A stretch of DNA of 32,736 bases, taken from NCBI GenBank assembly GCA_019115945.1, contig DXCO01000039.1, positions 1-32,736 of the forward strand, read 5' to 3'. Every line of letters starts with the position of its first letter. Within the stretch, counting starts at the first letter, position 1. Below the pieces are notes generated by a model. That model saw nothing but the letters and a program-made list of their open reading frames with translations, did no database searches and was not told the DNA's origin. The DNA comes from Candidatus Borkfalkia excrementavium. GTDB taxonomy: Bacteria > Bacillota > Clostridia > Christensenellales > Borkfalkiaceae. Positions 21,895-29,575 of this stretch are shown here, piece after piece. The position numbers were made by a program, and so were the translations under genes.

Positions 21895-22788
21895 ATGAAA
21901 TTCGATTTCAGAAAATTCTTTTTCAAAAAGCCGAAAAACGAACTGGAAGGTTCGGAAAACGGCGTTCGGACGCCCGAAAGTCAGTTTCAGGATGCGTCCA
22001 TACCCGAAAAACTTGCCGAAAAGTGCGAAAAGTGCGGGCAGATCGTCCTGTCGGACGAATTTGCCGCAAATTTCGGGGTTTGCCCCAAGTGCGGGCATTA
22101 TCGCAAACTGGACGCCCGCGCCCGCATTTCCATGTGCGCGGATGCGGATACCTTTGAAGAACTTTTTGCGGAAGAGGAGGGGGGGAATCCCCTGAATTTT
22201 CCGGGTTATGACGAAAAATTGCAGAGTCTTAGGGAAAAAACGGGAGAAAAAGAGGGCGTCGTCTGCGGCATTGCAAAGATCGGCGGTGTCCGCTGCGCTC
22301 TGTTTTCCATGGATTACCGCTTTATGATGGGCAGCATGGGGCATACCGTCGGAGAAAAGATCGCAAAGACTTTTGAATACGCCACGGAGCATGCCCTTCC
22401 CGTCGTCGGGTTTGTTCTGAGCGGCGGCGCGCGCATGCACGAGGGGATCATTTCCCTCATGCAGATGGCAAAAACTTCCGCAGCGGTCGCAAAGCACGGC
22501 GAAGCGGGGCTTTTGTATATTTCCGTTCTCACCGATCCCACAACGGGCGGCGTTTCCGCCTCTTTTGCGTTTGAAGCGGATATCATTATGGCGGAAAAGG
22601 GCGCGCTGATCGGCTTTGCCGGACCGCGCGTCATCGAACAGACCATCCGCCAGACCCTGCCCGAGGGATTCCAGCGTGCGGAATTCATACAGGAAAAGGG
22701 CTTTGCCGACCTGATCGTGGAAAGGAAGGAAATGAAAGACAAACTTGCCCTTCTGTTGAAAATGCACTGCGCGGAGGTGTTGGCATGA
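21895..22788 (+). CDS. accD: Acetyl-CoA carboxylase carboxyltransferase beta subunit
   Basis: With AccA this transfers the carboxyl group from biotin to acetyl-CoA. It has 297 residues. The zinc ribbon is Cys44, Cys47, Cys63 and Cys66 (CEKCGQIVLSDEFAANFGVCPKCGHY), a hallmark of bacterial AccD. The crotonase-like core follows with FVLSGGARMHEGIISLMQMAKT and TDPTTGGVSASFAFEADI. GFAGPRVIEQTIRQTLPEGFQRAEFI is the usual late motif. GGAG lies about nine bases before ATG 21895. It overlaps accA by ATGA, so the two subunits of the heterotetramer are translationally coupled. Confidence 0.96.
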   Translation: MKFDFRKFFFKKPKNELEGSENGVRTPESQFQDASIPEKLAEKCEKCGQIVLSDEFAANFGVCPKCGHYRKLDARARISMCADADTFEELFAEEEGGNPLNFPGYDEKLQSLREKTGEKEGVVCGIAKIGGVRCALFSMDYRFMMGSMGHTVGEKIAKTFEYATEHALPVVGFVLSGGARMHEGIISLMQMAKTSAAVAKHGEAGLLYISVLTDPTTGGVSASFAFEADIIMAEKGALIGFAGPRVIEQTIRQTLPEGFQRAEFIQEKGFADLIVERKEMKDKLALLLKMHCAEVLA

Positions 22789-23549
22789 ACGCTTACGAGA
22801 TCGTTTTGAAAAGCCGCGAAAAGGGCAGGCCGACCGCCCTGAAATATATCGGATCGATCGTTGAAAATTTTATCGAACTGCACGGAGACAGGCGCTTTGC
22901 CGACGATAAGGCAATCGTTGCGGGCATCGGCACGATTTCAGGCATGCCCGTTACAGTCATCGGCATCGAAAAGGGGAGCGACACGCACGATAAGATCGCG
23001 CACAATTTCGGCTGCGCGCATCCGGAAGGTTACAGAAAGGCGGTCCGCCTGATGAAAGAGGCGGAAAAATTTCATCGCCCCGTACTCTGTTTTGTCGATA
23101 CGTCGGGCGCATACTGCGGCATCGGCGCGGAAGAGCGCGGCCAGAGCGAGGCGATCGCCATGAGCATACTCGACATGATCCGCCTGAAAACGCCTACGCT
23201 TACCGTCATCATCGGCGAGGGCGGCAGCGGCGGCGCGCTCGGGCTTTCCGCCGCGGACGAAGTCTGGATCACGGAGACCTCCACCTATTCGGTCATTTCT
23301 CCCGAAGGGTGCGCGTCTATCCTCTGGAAGGACAGTTCGAAGGTCGCCGAGGCTTCCGAGTGCCTGAAACTGACGGCGAACGATCTCCTTTCGCTGGGCG
23401 CGGCAGAGCGTGTGCTCGCCGAAGACGGTTTTTCCGATTCGTTTTTTGCGGGGCTGAAAGGGGAAATTTACGAATTTTTCAAAGAAAAGATGAAAATTCC
23501 GCCCGAACAACTGGCGGAAGAGAGATATCGCCGCTTCCGCAAATTCTGA
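22785..23549 (+). CDS. accA: Acetyl-CoA carboxylase carboxyltransferase alpha subunit
   Basis: This is the partner of AccD in the carboxyltransferase. It has 254 residues, compact compared with the roughly 315 of E. coli AccA, and lacks most of the N-terminal helical extension. The core motifs IENFIELHGDRRFADDKAIVAGIG-like opening, GCAHPEGYRKAVRLMKEAEKF, FVDTSGAYCGIGAEERGQSEAIA and IIGEGGSGGALGL are intact, as is STYSVISPEGCASILW. Short AccA forms are common in Firmicutes. It is the last acc gene. No terminator was seen before degV. Confidence 0.95.
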   Translation: MNAYEIVLKSREKGRPTALKYIGSIVENFIELHGDRRFADDKAIVAGIGTISGMPVTVIGIEKGSDTHDKIAHNFGCAHPEGYRKAVRLMKEAEKFHRPVLCFVDTSGAYCGIGAEERGQSEAIAMSILDMIRLKTPTLTVIIGEGGSGGALGLSAADEVWITETSTYSVISPEGCASILWKDSSKVAEASECLKLTANDLLSLGAAERVLAEDGFSDSFFAGLKGEIYEFFKEKMKIPPEQLAEERYRRFRKF

Positions 23550-23592
23550 AAACGGAAACCGGAAACATGAATGAGAAAACAGGAGGAGAGAT

Positions 23593-24402
23593 ATGATCGC
23601 TGTCGTGACCGATTCTTCGGTCGGCTACTCTTCGGCGGAAATCGCCGACAGGGGAATCGTGCGGGTGGTGCCGCTCAATTACGAGATCGGGGGAAAAACG
23701 TATGAAGAAAAGGCTTCGGACAAAAACGGGACCTTCCTTCCCGCCCTCGCCTCGTCTGTATGCAAAACGGCGCAGCCGACGCTGAACAATTTTATCAGAA
23801 CATTTTCTTCGCTCGTCGAAAAGGGGTGCGACGTCATCTGCATCGTGCTGAGCGCCTCTCTGTCAGGCACCTATTCGTCGGCAAAATTTGCCGCCTCTCA
23901 GGTGGGGGGCAAAATTTACGTGCTCGATTCGCGCACCATCGGCGACGCGATGCACCTTCTCGTGGACGAGGCCGTCAATCTTGTAAAGGCGGGCATCGGG
24001 TTTGACCGCGCCGTGGAGATGCTGGAAGAGTTAAAGAGCAAGATCGGCATCGTGTTTTCAGTGGAAACGCTCGAAAACATCGTGCGCGGCGGCAGGCTGA
24101 ACACGAACAAGGCAAAAACGAATCTGAATTTCCGCCCCGTGTTCGAATTGAAGGCAAAAATCCTTTTCAAGGGCAATTACCGCGGGCCGCGCGAACGGCT
24201 GGAAGAGATGATCTCTCTCATCCCCGAAGGCGTGCGGCGCATCATCGTGAGCCGCTGCGGAGAATCGACGGACGTGTCCGCGCTCACGGCCATGCTCAAA
24301 GAACGGTTTCCCGCCGTGTATATACACCAGCGCGTCGTCGGTCCTGTGCTGAGCATTCACGTCGGCGCGGGAGCATTCGGCGTTTCGTACGTGCTCCGCT
24401 GA
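23593..24402 (+). CDS. DegV family fatty-acid-binding protein
   Basis: DegV/FakB proteins bind a fatty acid and, with the FakA kinase, present it for phosphorylation into phospholipid synthesis. This one has 269 residues in the EDD fold. Family features are IAVVTDSSVGY at the N-terminus, KTAQPTLNNF, the ligand loop LSASLSGTYSSAKFAA, ENIVRGGRLN and the basic ligand-headgroup region. The end AGAFGVSYVLR is unusual beside the common GPGALGLFY. AGGAGGAG precedes the ATG. It lies 43 nt after accA and may be co-transcribed, which supports a FakB role. No fakA is in the window. Confidence 0.9.
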   Translation: MIAVVTDSSVGYSSAEIADRGIVRVVPLNYEIGGKTYEEKASDKNGTFLPALASSVCKTAQPTLNNFIRTFSSLVEKGCDVICIVLSASLSGTYSSAKFAASQVGGKIYVLDSRTIGDAMHLLVDEAVNLVKAGIGFDRAVEMLEELKSKIGIVFSVETLENIVRGGRLNTNKAKTNLNFRPVFELKAKILFKGNYRGPRERLEEMISLIPEGVRRIIVSRCGESTDVSALTAMLKERFPAVYIHQRVVGPVLSIHVGAGAFGVSYVLR

Positions 24403-24454
24403 AATTTCAGAAAAAGCAAAGAGCCCTGCCTTTACTAAAATTCCCTATCGGAAT

Positions 24455-24481
24455 TGCGGTAACGTACCGCCTTTTGTCTTG
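24455..24481 (+). terminator. Terminator after degV
   Basis: GCGGTA-ACG-TACCGC followed by CTTTTGTCTT. It marks the end of the lipid block. Confidence 0.65.
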
Positions 24482-24518
24482 AAAAGGCTAATTTCATATT
24501 TTTATTTTTTGGAATATA

Positions 24519-24549
24519 TTGTAAAAAAAAGAAAATACTGTGATATAAT
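24519..24549 (+). promoter_or_regulatory. Extended -10 promoter of the lipoprotein gene
   Basis: TTGTAA, a 19-nt spacer and TGA-TATAAT (24544-24549) in an AT-rich region. The leader to the ATG is about 115 nt. No known riboswitch was recognised in it. Confidence 0.6.
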
Positions 24550-24669
24550 TAAATTCAGTTAGTAGGAAACAGAGCCGGCAAATCGGCAGAGAAAAGTTGC
24601 TGAAGGGATTGTTTTATTTGTCGAAAGTGAAAAAAGAACGGTTTTGTTTCGTACAAGAAGAGGGGGAAG

Positions 24670-27270
24670 ATGAAAAAATTATTTTTGTTTCTTTTAATAA
24701 GTTTACCTCTGAGTATAGGAATATTTACGCTTGTCGGGTGCACTTCGGAAGGCGGAAAAACGAAGAATCCGCATGTCCATACATACGAAGGATATCAGAC
24801 AGACGAGAAAAGTCATTGGCAGACTTGTTCCTGCGGAGAACAAACAGAGAAAAAACCGCATACGTTTGCATGGAGTATAAGCGAAAAAGGTCATTGGCAG
24901 CGTTGTGAGGTCTGCGGATACGAAAAAGGACAGGAAGAACACTCTTTTGAATGGATTGTAAGTAAAAGCGGGCATCGGAAGCATTGCAAAGACTGTGGCT
25001 ACGAAGAAGAAATGCTTTCTCATACTTTGGTCTGGGAAAAAGATGCGGCCAATCACCGGATGGAGTGTGAAAAATGCGGCTATATCGGAGAGACAGAAGC
25101 GCATGAGACGACATGGAAAACGGACGCTTCCGGCCATTGGGTCGAGTGTGGAATATGCGGATATGTTTCAGAGCGTTGTAAAAATACAAACGTTCATTGG
25201 GATTTTGATGAAAATTATCACTGGACGGATTGTTCTGCTTGTGGACAGGAGGTCGTTGCCGAGCATATCTATGGCGAAGATTCGGTCTGTGAAGTCTGCG
25301 GGCACAGTCGGCTTATTATCTTTACGCCCTCTTCGGACGGATCGTCGTATTTGGTTTCCGAAAACAGAGAAGAAGCCGCACGAGTAGGAGAATATGATCT
25401 TGTTATTCCTGACCGTTTCAGCGGTAAACAGGTGACACAAATTAAGGCTTACGGTTTTGACGGGGCAAAAATCCGATCGGTCGTTTTTCCGGATGGATTG
25501 GAAATGATCGACAGCTATGCCTTTCGAAATTGTTCATTGCTGACCGAACTTTGCATTCCGGAGTCGGTTGAATTTATCTATAAAAATGCTTTTTCAGGAT
25601 GCAGTGGACTGAAAAGTCTTGTGGTGCCTTTCCTAGGAATGGAGGCGGAAGACGCCAAAAATTCTTTTTTGGGATATTGGTTCGGGGCGACTTCCGGGTG
25701 GGAGAACTCGGGCAATGTTCCGTCATCGTTACAGGAAGTGAGGCTTACGGGCGGAAGTTTTCTTGCCGATTACGCGTTTAGCAGTTGTAAGCTTTCTGAT
25801 CTTTGGTTGCCTGCGAGTATCAAAACGATCGGAAACAGTGCTCTGAATATTCCGATTGTCGGCTATAATTTGCATTATGCGGGCGATGCTGCGGCATGGT
25901 GCGGTATTAAGCTTGGGGATACACACGGAAGGCGCAATTTGTATTTTCAGGATGTTGCGGTAGAGAATCTTGTTTTATCCGACGGCATTACGGAAATACC
26001 GGCATATGCTTTTAACTGGTGTATGAATTTAAAGAGCGTGAGTATGCCGAGCTCCCTGAAATTTATAGGAAATGCCGCTTTTGAATATTGTGAAAATCTG
26101 ACAGATATAACGTTTTCCGAAAATTTGGAAAGTATCGGAGCGTATGCGTTTTCAGAAACGTCGGTAAAAGAAGTGCATTTGCCGGATTCGTTGGTATCGA
26201 CGGGGATTGATGTCTTTTCAAATTGTAAATCGATGTCGGTTCTTTCGATCGGAAGTTCCCTTACTAAAATCAATTCAGGTGCGTTTGAGGGCTCCATAGC
26301 TCTGAAAGAGGTCGTGATCCCCGATCAGGTTCAGTTAATTGGGATAAACGCTTTTTATGGAAGCGGTATTTCCAAACTGACCCTGGGTGACCAATTAAAA
26401 ACGATCGGTACATCAGCATTCGATGGATGCGTTGATTTGGAAGGAGAATTGGTGATTCCGGATTCGGTTCAATCAATAAGCAATAACGCTTTCTCCAGGT
26501 GCAGAAAATTGACAGGTTTGGTGATCGGTTCGGGAGTGAAAAATATAGAAAAAACTGCCTTTCACCATTGCGAAGGGTTAGAATCTATTTCAGTAAAAGA
26601 TGGAAATACGTTTTATGCAGGCGAAGGAAATTGTTTGGTCCATCTTGAAACGGGCCTGTTGTTGCAGGGATGTAATCAAAGCGTGATTCCCGACGGCGTG
26701 AAAGAAATCAATAAGGAAGCATTTTATAAATGTTTTAAAATCACACAGCTGATTATTCCCGCATCGGTTATAAAAATCGGAAATGATGCATTTTTTAACT
26801 GTTCTGGATTACAAAGTATTGTTGTCGAAGAAGGGAATACCGTTTATCGCAGTGAAACGAACTGCCTGATTGAACGGTCTACCGAAAAGATTATTTTAGG
26901 ATGTAATAAAAGTGTAATTCCGAATGGCGTGAAGGCGATCGGAGACCGTGCTTTTTGGGGGTGTTCGGGATTGACGGAAGTTGTTTTTCCGGCAAGTTTG
27001 GTATCGGTCGGAGATAATGCTTTTTATAATTGTTCCGGCCTTCGAGAACTTACGATTCCGTCAACACTGGGTTATATCGGCAGTTATGCGTTCAGAGGAT
27101 GCACCGGCTTGATGGGCGTGACGTTTGAAAACACGCAAGGCTGGGTAATCCGAGAGACCACAGGAAAAGAAACAAGTGTTTCGGAAGAATTGATTAATAC
27201 ACCGCAAAGAGCAAGAAATCGTCTAGTAAGCGAGTATGCGAGTTATTCTTGGATTCGGAGAGATTTTTGA
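24670..27270 (+). CDS. BspA-like leucine-rich lipoprotein with Cys/His repeats
   Basis: This is a predicted surface lipoprotein of 866 residues. The signal peptide ends in a lipobox, TLVGC, with Cys24 as the lipidated residue. Residues about 35-225 hold some six to seven repeats of roughly 27 residues built as H-W-x-x-C-x-x-C-G then H-x-x-x-W (for example GHWQRCEVCGYEKGQEEHSF), a zinc-ribbon-like array. From about 235 to 820 there are LRR_5 (BspA/TpLRR) repeats with the pattern I-x-x-x-A-F-x-x-C-x-x-L-x-x-x-x-I-P. Such proteins bind host or microbial surfaces in gut and oral bacteria. GC content is clearly lower than in neighbouring genes, suggesting transfer or different selection. GAGGGGGAAG precedes the ATG. 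Confidence 0.9.
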   Translation: MKKLFLFLLISLPLSIGIFTLVGCTSEGGKTKNPHVHTYEGYQTDEKSHWQTCSCGEQTEKKPHTFAWSISEKGHWQRCEVCGYEKGQEEHSFEWIVSKSGHRKHCKDCGYEEEMLSHTLVWEKDAANHRMECEKCGYIGETEAHETTWKTDASGHWVECGICGYVSERCKNTNVHWDFDENYHWTDCSACGQEVVAEHIYGEDSVCEVCGHSRLIIFTPSSDGSSYLVSENREEAARVGEYDLVIPDRFSGKQVTQIKAYGFDGAKIRSVVFPDGLEMIDSYAFRNCSLLTELCIPESVEFIYKNAFSGCSGLKSLVVPFLGMEAEDAKNSFLGYWFGATSGWENSGNVPSSLQEVRLTGGSFLADYAFSSCKLSDLWLPASIKTIGNSALNIPIVGYNLHYAGDAAAWCGIKLGDTHGRRNLYFQDVAVENLVLSDGITEIPAYAFNWCMNLKSVSMPSSLKFIGNAAFEYCENLTDITFSENLESIGAYAFSETSVKEVHLPDSLVSTGIDVFSNCKSMSVLSIGSSLTKINSGAFEGSIALKEVVIPDQVQLIGINAFYGSGISKLTLGDQLKTIGTSAFDGCVDLEGELVIPDSVQSISNNAFSRCRKLTGLVIGSGVKNIEKTAFHHCEGLESISVKDGNTFYAGEGNCLVHLETGLLLQGCNQSVIPDGVKEINKEAFYKCFKITQLIIPASVIKIGNDAFFNCSGLQSIVVEEGNTVYRSETNCLIERSTEKIILGCNKSVIPNGVKAIGDRAFWGCSGLTEVVFPASLVSVGDNAFYNCSGLRELTIPSTLGYIGSYAFRGCTGLMGVTFENTQGWVIRETTGKETSVSEELINTPQRARNRLVSEYASYSWIRRDF

Positions 27271-27391
27271 ATCAAAACAGCGTATAGGTGTTTCATATTG
27301 ATTAAGTACATTTTAAGCTGATCCAAAGAAAAACTAAGATTTCATAAATAGAAAAAATAGATAAATGAAGTAAATTTGTGTTTAATAATTA

Positions 27392-27430
27392 AAAAAACAG
27401 ATTAAGTTGTAAAATCTTAATCTGTTTTTT
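27392..27430 (+). terminator. Terminator of the lipoprotein gene
   Basis: AAAAAACAGATTAAG (27392-27406) pairs with CTTAATCTGTTTTTT (27416-27430), a 15-bp stem with built-in U-tract. Confidence 0.9.
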
Positions 27431-27438
27431 GTATAAGA

Positions 27439-27463
27439 AAACCCGCGGATAGTCCGCGGGTTT
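27439..27463. terminator. GC hairpin, terminator-like on the minus strand
   Basis: AAACCCGCGGA-TAG-TCCGCGGGTTT is a perfect 11-bp stem. On the minus strand it is followed by TTTTCTT, so it could end a minus-strand transcript coming through the pyrimidine tract. Confidence 0.55.
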
Positions 27464-27479
27464 AAGAGAGGCTTTGCCG

Positions 27480-27557
27480 ATGAACAAAAAACGAGCAAAA
27501 GAAAAGGAGATAAGAAAAAAGGCAAAAAGAGAAGAAAAAGCAAGGATAGAAAAGTAA
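27480..27557 (+). CDS. Possible 25-residue basic peptide
   Basis: ATG 27480 opens a short frame for a Lys/Arg/Glu-rich peptide (MNKKRAKEKEIRKKAKREEK and five more residues), with AGAGAGG eight bases upstream. It lies in a purine-rich tract, where such composition arises without coding, and on the opposite strand every frame reads as hydrophobic. It is recorded as a weak candidate only. Confidence 0.15.
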   Translation: MNKKRAKEKEIRKKAKREEKARIEK

Positions 27558-27727
27558 ACGGGAAAATAGAAATAAGGAACAAAAAAGAGGAGCAAAGGCA
27601 TAGGAGAAGAAAGTTAAGCACAGGAAAGGCCCGTTAACGGGCGGCAAGTAACAATCGCATGACTGCCAGGTCGTCATAAGCGCGACTTGCGCGCTGCTGG
27701 TAGTATTAGGGCTAACTGCCCGAAAAT

Positions 27728-27752
27728 GAAAAACCTCCGGCTTTGCCGGAGG
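27728..27752 (-). terminator. Hairpin terminator, minus strand
   Basis: CCTCCGG-CAAAG-CCGGAGG followed by TTTTTC on the minus strand. The AT-rich stretch from 27757 to 27830 holds no gene. Confidence 0.55.
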
Positions 27753-27861
27753 ATATTTATTCTTTAATCGCTTAAAAGTGCAAATCCTATTAAAATTTAA
27801 TTTTGATTTTTATTTTTTATAGGAAATGTGCTTTCTGCAGGGCTCTTTTGTATGGAGGGAT

Positions 27862-27887
27862 AGAAAAGCGCCGCAGATATGCGGCGC
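27862..27887 (-). terminator. Terminator of the FHA-ABC/SGNH/DUF4250 operon
   Basis: GCGCCGCA-TATC-TGCGGCGC followed by TTTTC on the minus strand, six bases after the DUF4250 stop codon. Confidence 0.8.
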
Positions 27888-27892
27888 CGCGG

Positions 27893-28075
27893 TCATAGGA
27901 ATCTGTTTTCCTCTTCGCTGTAAAAAAAGCCCGCCGCCCCCAGTTTTTCTTGCAGAAGATCTTTTTCAATGTTTAAATCTTCGCAAAGTCCGTCGAGGGA
28001 AGGGTAGCGATCACGCAGTTTCATATTGACAAAACTGAGCAGGATCATGGGATCCTGCGGGATGTGGGCGTCCAT
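27893..28075 (-). CDS. DUF4250 domain protein
   Basis: This is a 60-residue protein of unknown function, started at ATG 28075. The frame extends further upstream, but the family begins near here with a P-x-D-P-x-x-L-L-S-x-x-N pattern, matched by IPQDPMILLSFVNMKLRDRYPSLDGL. The second half, LCEDLNIEKDLLQEKLGAAGFFYSEEENRF, is predicted helical and matches DUF4250 as found across Clostridia and gut bacteria. It starts one base after the stop of the SGNH hydrolase and has no ribosome site of its own, so it probably depends on translational coupling. It is the last gene of the operon. Confidence 0.85.
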   Translation of the reverse strand: MDAHIPQDPMILLSFVNMKLRDRYPSLDGLCEDLNIEKDLLQEKLGAAGFFYSEEENRFL

Positions 28076-28076
28076 C

Positions 28077-28727
28077 TTAAAAGAGGGGGCGGTCAAATCC
28101 GATCTCGCGCAGGATCGCGCGCGCAATGATCATCGCGCCGATATAGAAGGGATGCACCCTGTCCCAGGAAAGGCCGATGCCCGAACGATGCTGCAAAAAT
28201 TTGTCGAACTCCGCCTGAATGTCCACGAAAGGCCTGTTGTTTTTCTTTGCGACGCGCCGCATGATCGCCGCGTATTCGTCGCACATTTTGCGCATGGCGT
28301 CCTCTTTGTTCGCCTCCATAAAGAAGGGGGAAAGGAAAATAAAGTCGCGCACGTTTTTGCTTTTTTGTGCCATTTGGTCGAGGTTTGCCTCATATTCGTC
28401 GGGCAAAATGTGCTTGTAGGGCTTTGCGGGGGCGTCGAACTGGCGCCAGATATCGTTGATCCCGATCATGCAGAAGACCACGTCCGGATCGAGCGCGGTA
28501 ATGTCTCTGTCCCAGCGTTCGAGCAACTGGCGCGAATTGTTTCCGCTCACGCCCATGTTGACAAGGTCGTACCTGTACTCGGGATAATATGCGGTGAGAA
28601 AAGTATTCACAAGCCGCACGTAGCCGTTGCCGAGGCCGTAATCCCCGTCGCCGAGCGCGTTCTCTCTGCCGGTGTCCGTTACCGAATCGCCTGCAAAAAT
28701 AATTCTGTCTCCGTCTTTGAAAAGCAT
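28077..28727 (-). CDS. SGNH/GDSL-family hydrolase
   Basis: This serine esterase-type hydrolase of 216 residues has no signal peptide, so it is probably cytoplasmic. All four blocks are present. Block I is FAGDSVTDTGR with nucleophile Ser15, block II is VNMGVSGNNSRQLLERW with the oxyanion Gly, block III is IGINDIWRQF with the Asn, and block V is DRVHPFYIGAMIIA with the catalytic Asp-x-x-His. It resembles the lysophospholipase L1/rhamnogalacturonan acetylesterase-like group, typically deacetylating sugars. AAGGAGAA precedes the ATG by about eight bases. It follows the ABC permease by 32 nt, with a TTGCGG/CCGCAA hairpin (28741-28757) between them. Confidence 0.9.
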   Translation of the reverse strand: MLFKDGDRIIFAGDSVTDTGRENALGDGDYGLGNGYVRLVNTFLTAYYPEYRYDLVNMGVSGNNSRQLLERWDRDITALDPDVVFCMIGINDIWRQFDAPAKPYKHILPDEYEANLDQMAQKSKNVRDFIFLSPFFMEANKEDAMRKMCDEYAAIMRRVAKKNNRPFVDIQAEFDKFLQHRSGIGLSWDRVHPFYIGAMIIARAILREIGFDRPLF

Positions 28728-28759
28728 TTTTTATTCTCCTTTGCGGGGTCGCCGCAATA

Positions 28760-29575
28760 TTATTGATCTTTTTGTCTGTAAGTCCTTTTCAGCCGCGCGA
28801 TCGTCAAAAACAGAAAAAGAAGCGCGATCGCCGCCAAAGCCGCGAGGGGGATCAAAGGATGATACCCGTAAAAATCCTTGTTGAAATATTCGGTCCACCC
28901 GTTCAGCCCGCACATGCGGCCGAAAACGGCGATGCCCCAGGCGGATGGCGTAATGTAACGAAGCCAGCCCGCCGCCCCGTCCAGCGTGATCACGCTGTCG
29001 GAAAACACTACCAGCATGATGATGATCAGAAGCACGGGCAGGATCGCGCTTTCCGATTTTTTCAGCAGGGCGGAAATATACAGCCCGACTGCCGTAACCG
29101 AAATGTCCGTGAGCGCCATGGCGAGAAAACAGAGCGCATACCCCGCCGCAGGATCCGAAAAGCGGAATCCCGTTAGGGGCAAACTGCCGAAAAACAGAAG
29201 CGCGCACTGCACGATGCCGATCGCGGACAGCACAATAAATTTAGACAGTGCGTATGCGGAAACGTCCAGCCCGCCGAACACCTCCCGCGAAAGGATCTCC
29301 CGCTCTTTGCAGATTTCACGGTAACTGTTCAAGATCCCCATCATGCCCGCCATTACGACGAGAACGAAAATGGTCGTGTTTGCCTGCGTCAGGCTGTGCA
29401 TTTCAAAAGCGTCCGCATTGCATACGATGGAGAGAATCAAGATCATGACGGGCGCTTCGAGGATAAGGGGCAGCAGCGTCGCTAAATTGGTGAAGATCTG
29501 CCTGAAATATCTTGCGGAGAGCACGCGGAAATGAGATAAATTGACCCTTGCTGAGCGGCGCTTAAACTTTTTCAT
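28760..29575 (-). CDS. ABC-2 type permease of the FHA-ABC system
   Basis: This membrane subunit of 271 residues starts inside the last codons of the ATPase frame (14-nt overlap). A basic N-terminus with VLSARYFRQIFTNLATLL matches the coupling region of ABCG/ABC-2 permeases. About six hydrophobic segments follow, including TTIFVLVVMAGMMGILNSYREICKEREILSREVFGGL. That helix plus E-x-x-x-x-R-E pattern is typical of eukaryote-like ABCG transporters. In Mycobacterium Rv1747 the FHA, ATPase and membrane parts are one chain, whereas here the membrane part is separate. The substrate is unknown. If the ATPase is truly broken, this permease may be orphaned. Confidence 0.88.
   Translation of the reverse strand: MKKFKRRSARVNLSHFRVLSARYFRQIFTNLATLLPLILEAPVMILILSIVCNADAFEMHSLTQANTTIFVLVVMAGMMGILNSYREICKEREILSREVFGGLDVSAYALSKFIVLSAIGIVQCALLFFGSLPLTGFRFSDPAAGYALCFLAMALTDISVTAVGLYISALLKKSESAILPVLLIIIMLVVFSDSVITLDGAAGWLRYITPSAWGIAVFGRMCGLNGWTEYFNKDFYGYHPLIPLAALAAIALLFLFLTIARLKRTYRQKDQ

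Larger units (their letters stand above)
27439..27752 (-). ncRNA. Candidate small RNA: structured head, pyrimidine-rich body, hairpin end
   Basis: Read on the minus strand, a terminator-type stem (27734-27752) is followed by a folded segment. Its stems are GGGC/GCCC (27709-27721), ACTACCAG/CTGGCAGT (27662-27704) enclosing GCGCG/CGCGC, and the palindrome GCCCGTTAACGGGC (27629-27642). Then come about 150 nt of almost pure C and T, with several CTCCT or TCTCC motifs complementary to Shine-Dalgarno sites, and a final GC hairpin with T-run (27463-27439). A possible -10 (TAATAC) lies near 27710. The strand and boundaries are inferred, and no promoter is convincing. Confidence 0.3.

Noticed and set aside
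27382-27677. Three overlapping minus-strand frames rich in Phe and Leu
   Set aside because: All three frames look hydrophobic because the strand is pyrimidine-rich. They run through terminators and have no ribosome sites.
27629-27725. Integron attC-like site
   Set aside because: There is a stem-rich palindromic region with CTAAC/GTTA motifs, but it lacks the RYYYAAC/GTTRRRY core pair, and no integrase or cassette is present.
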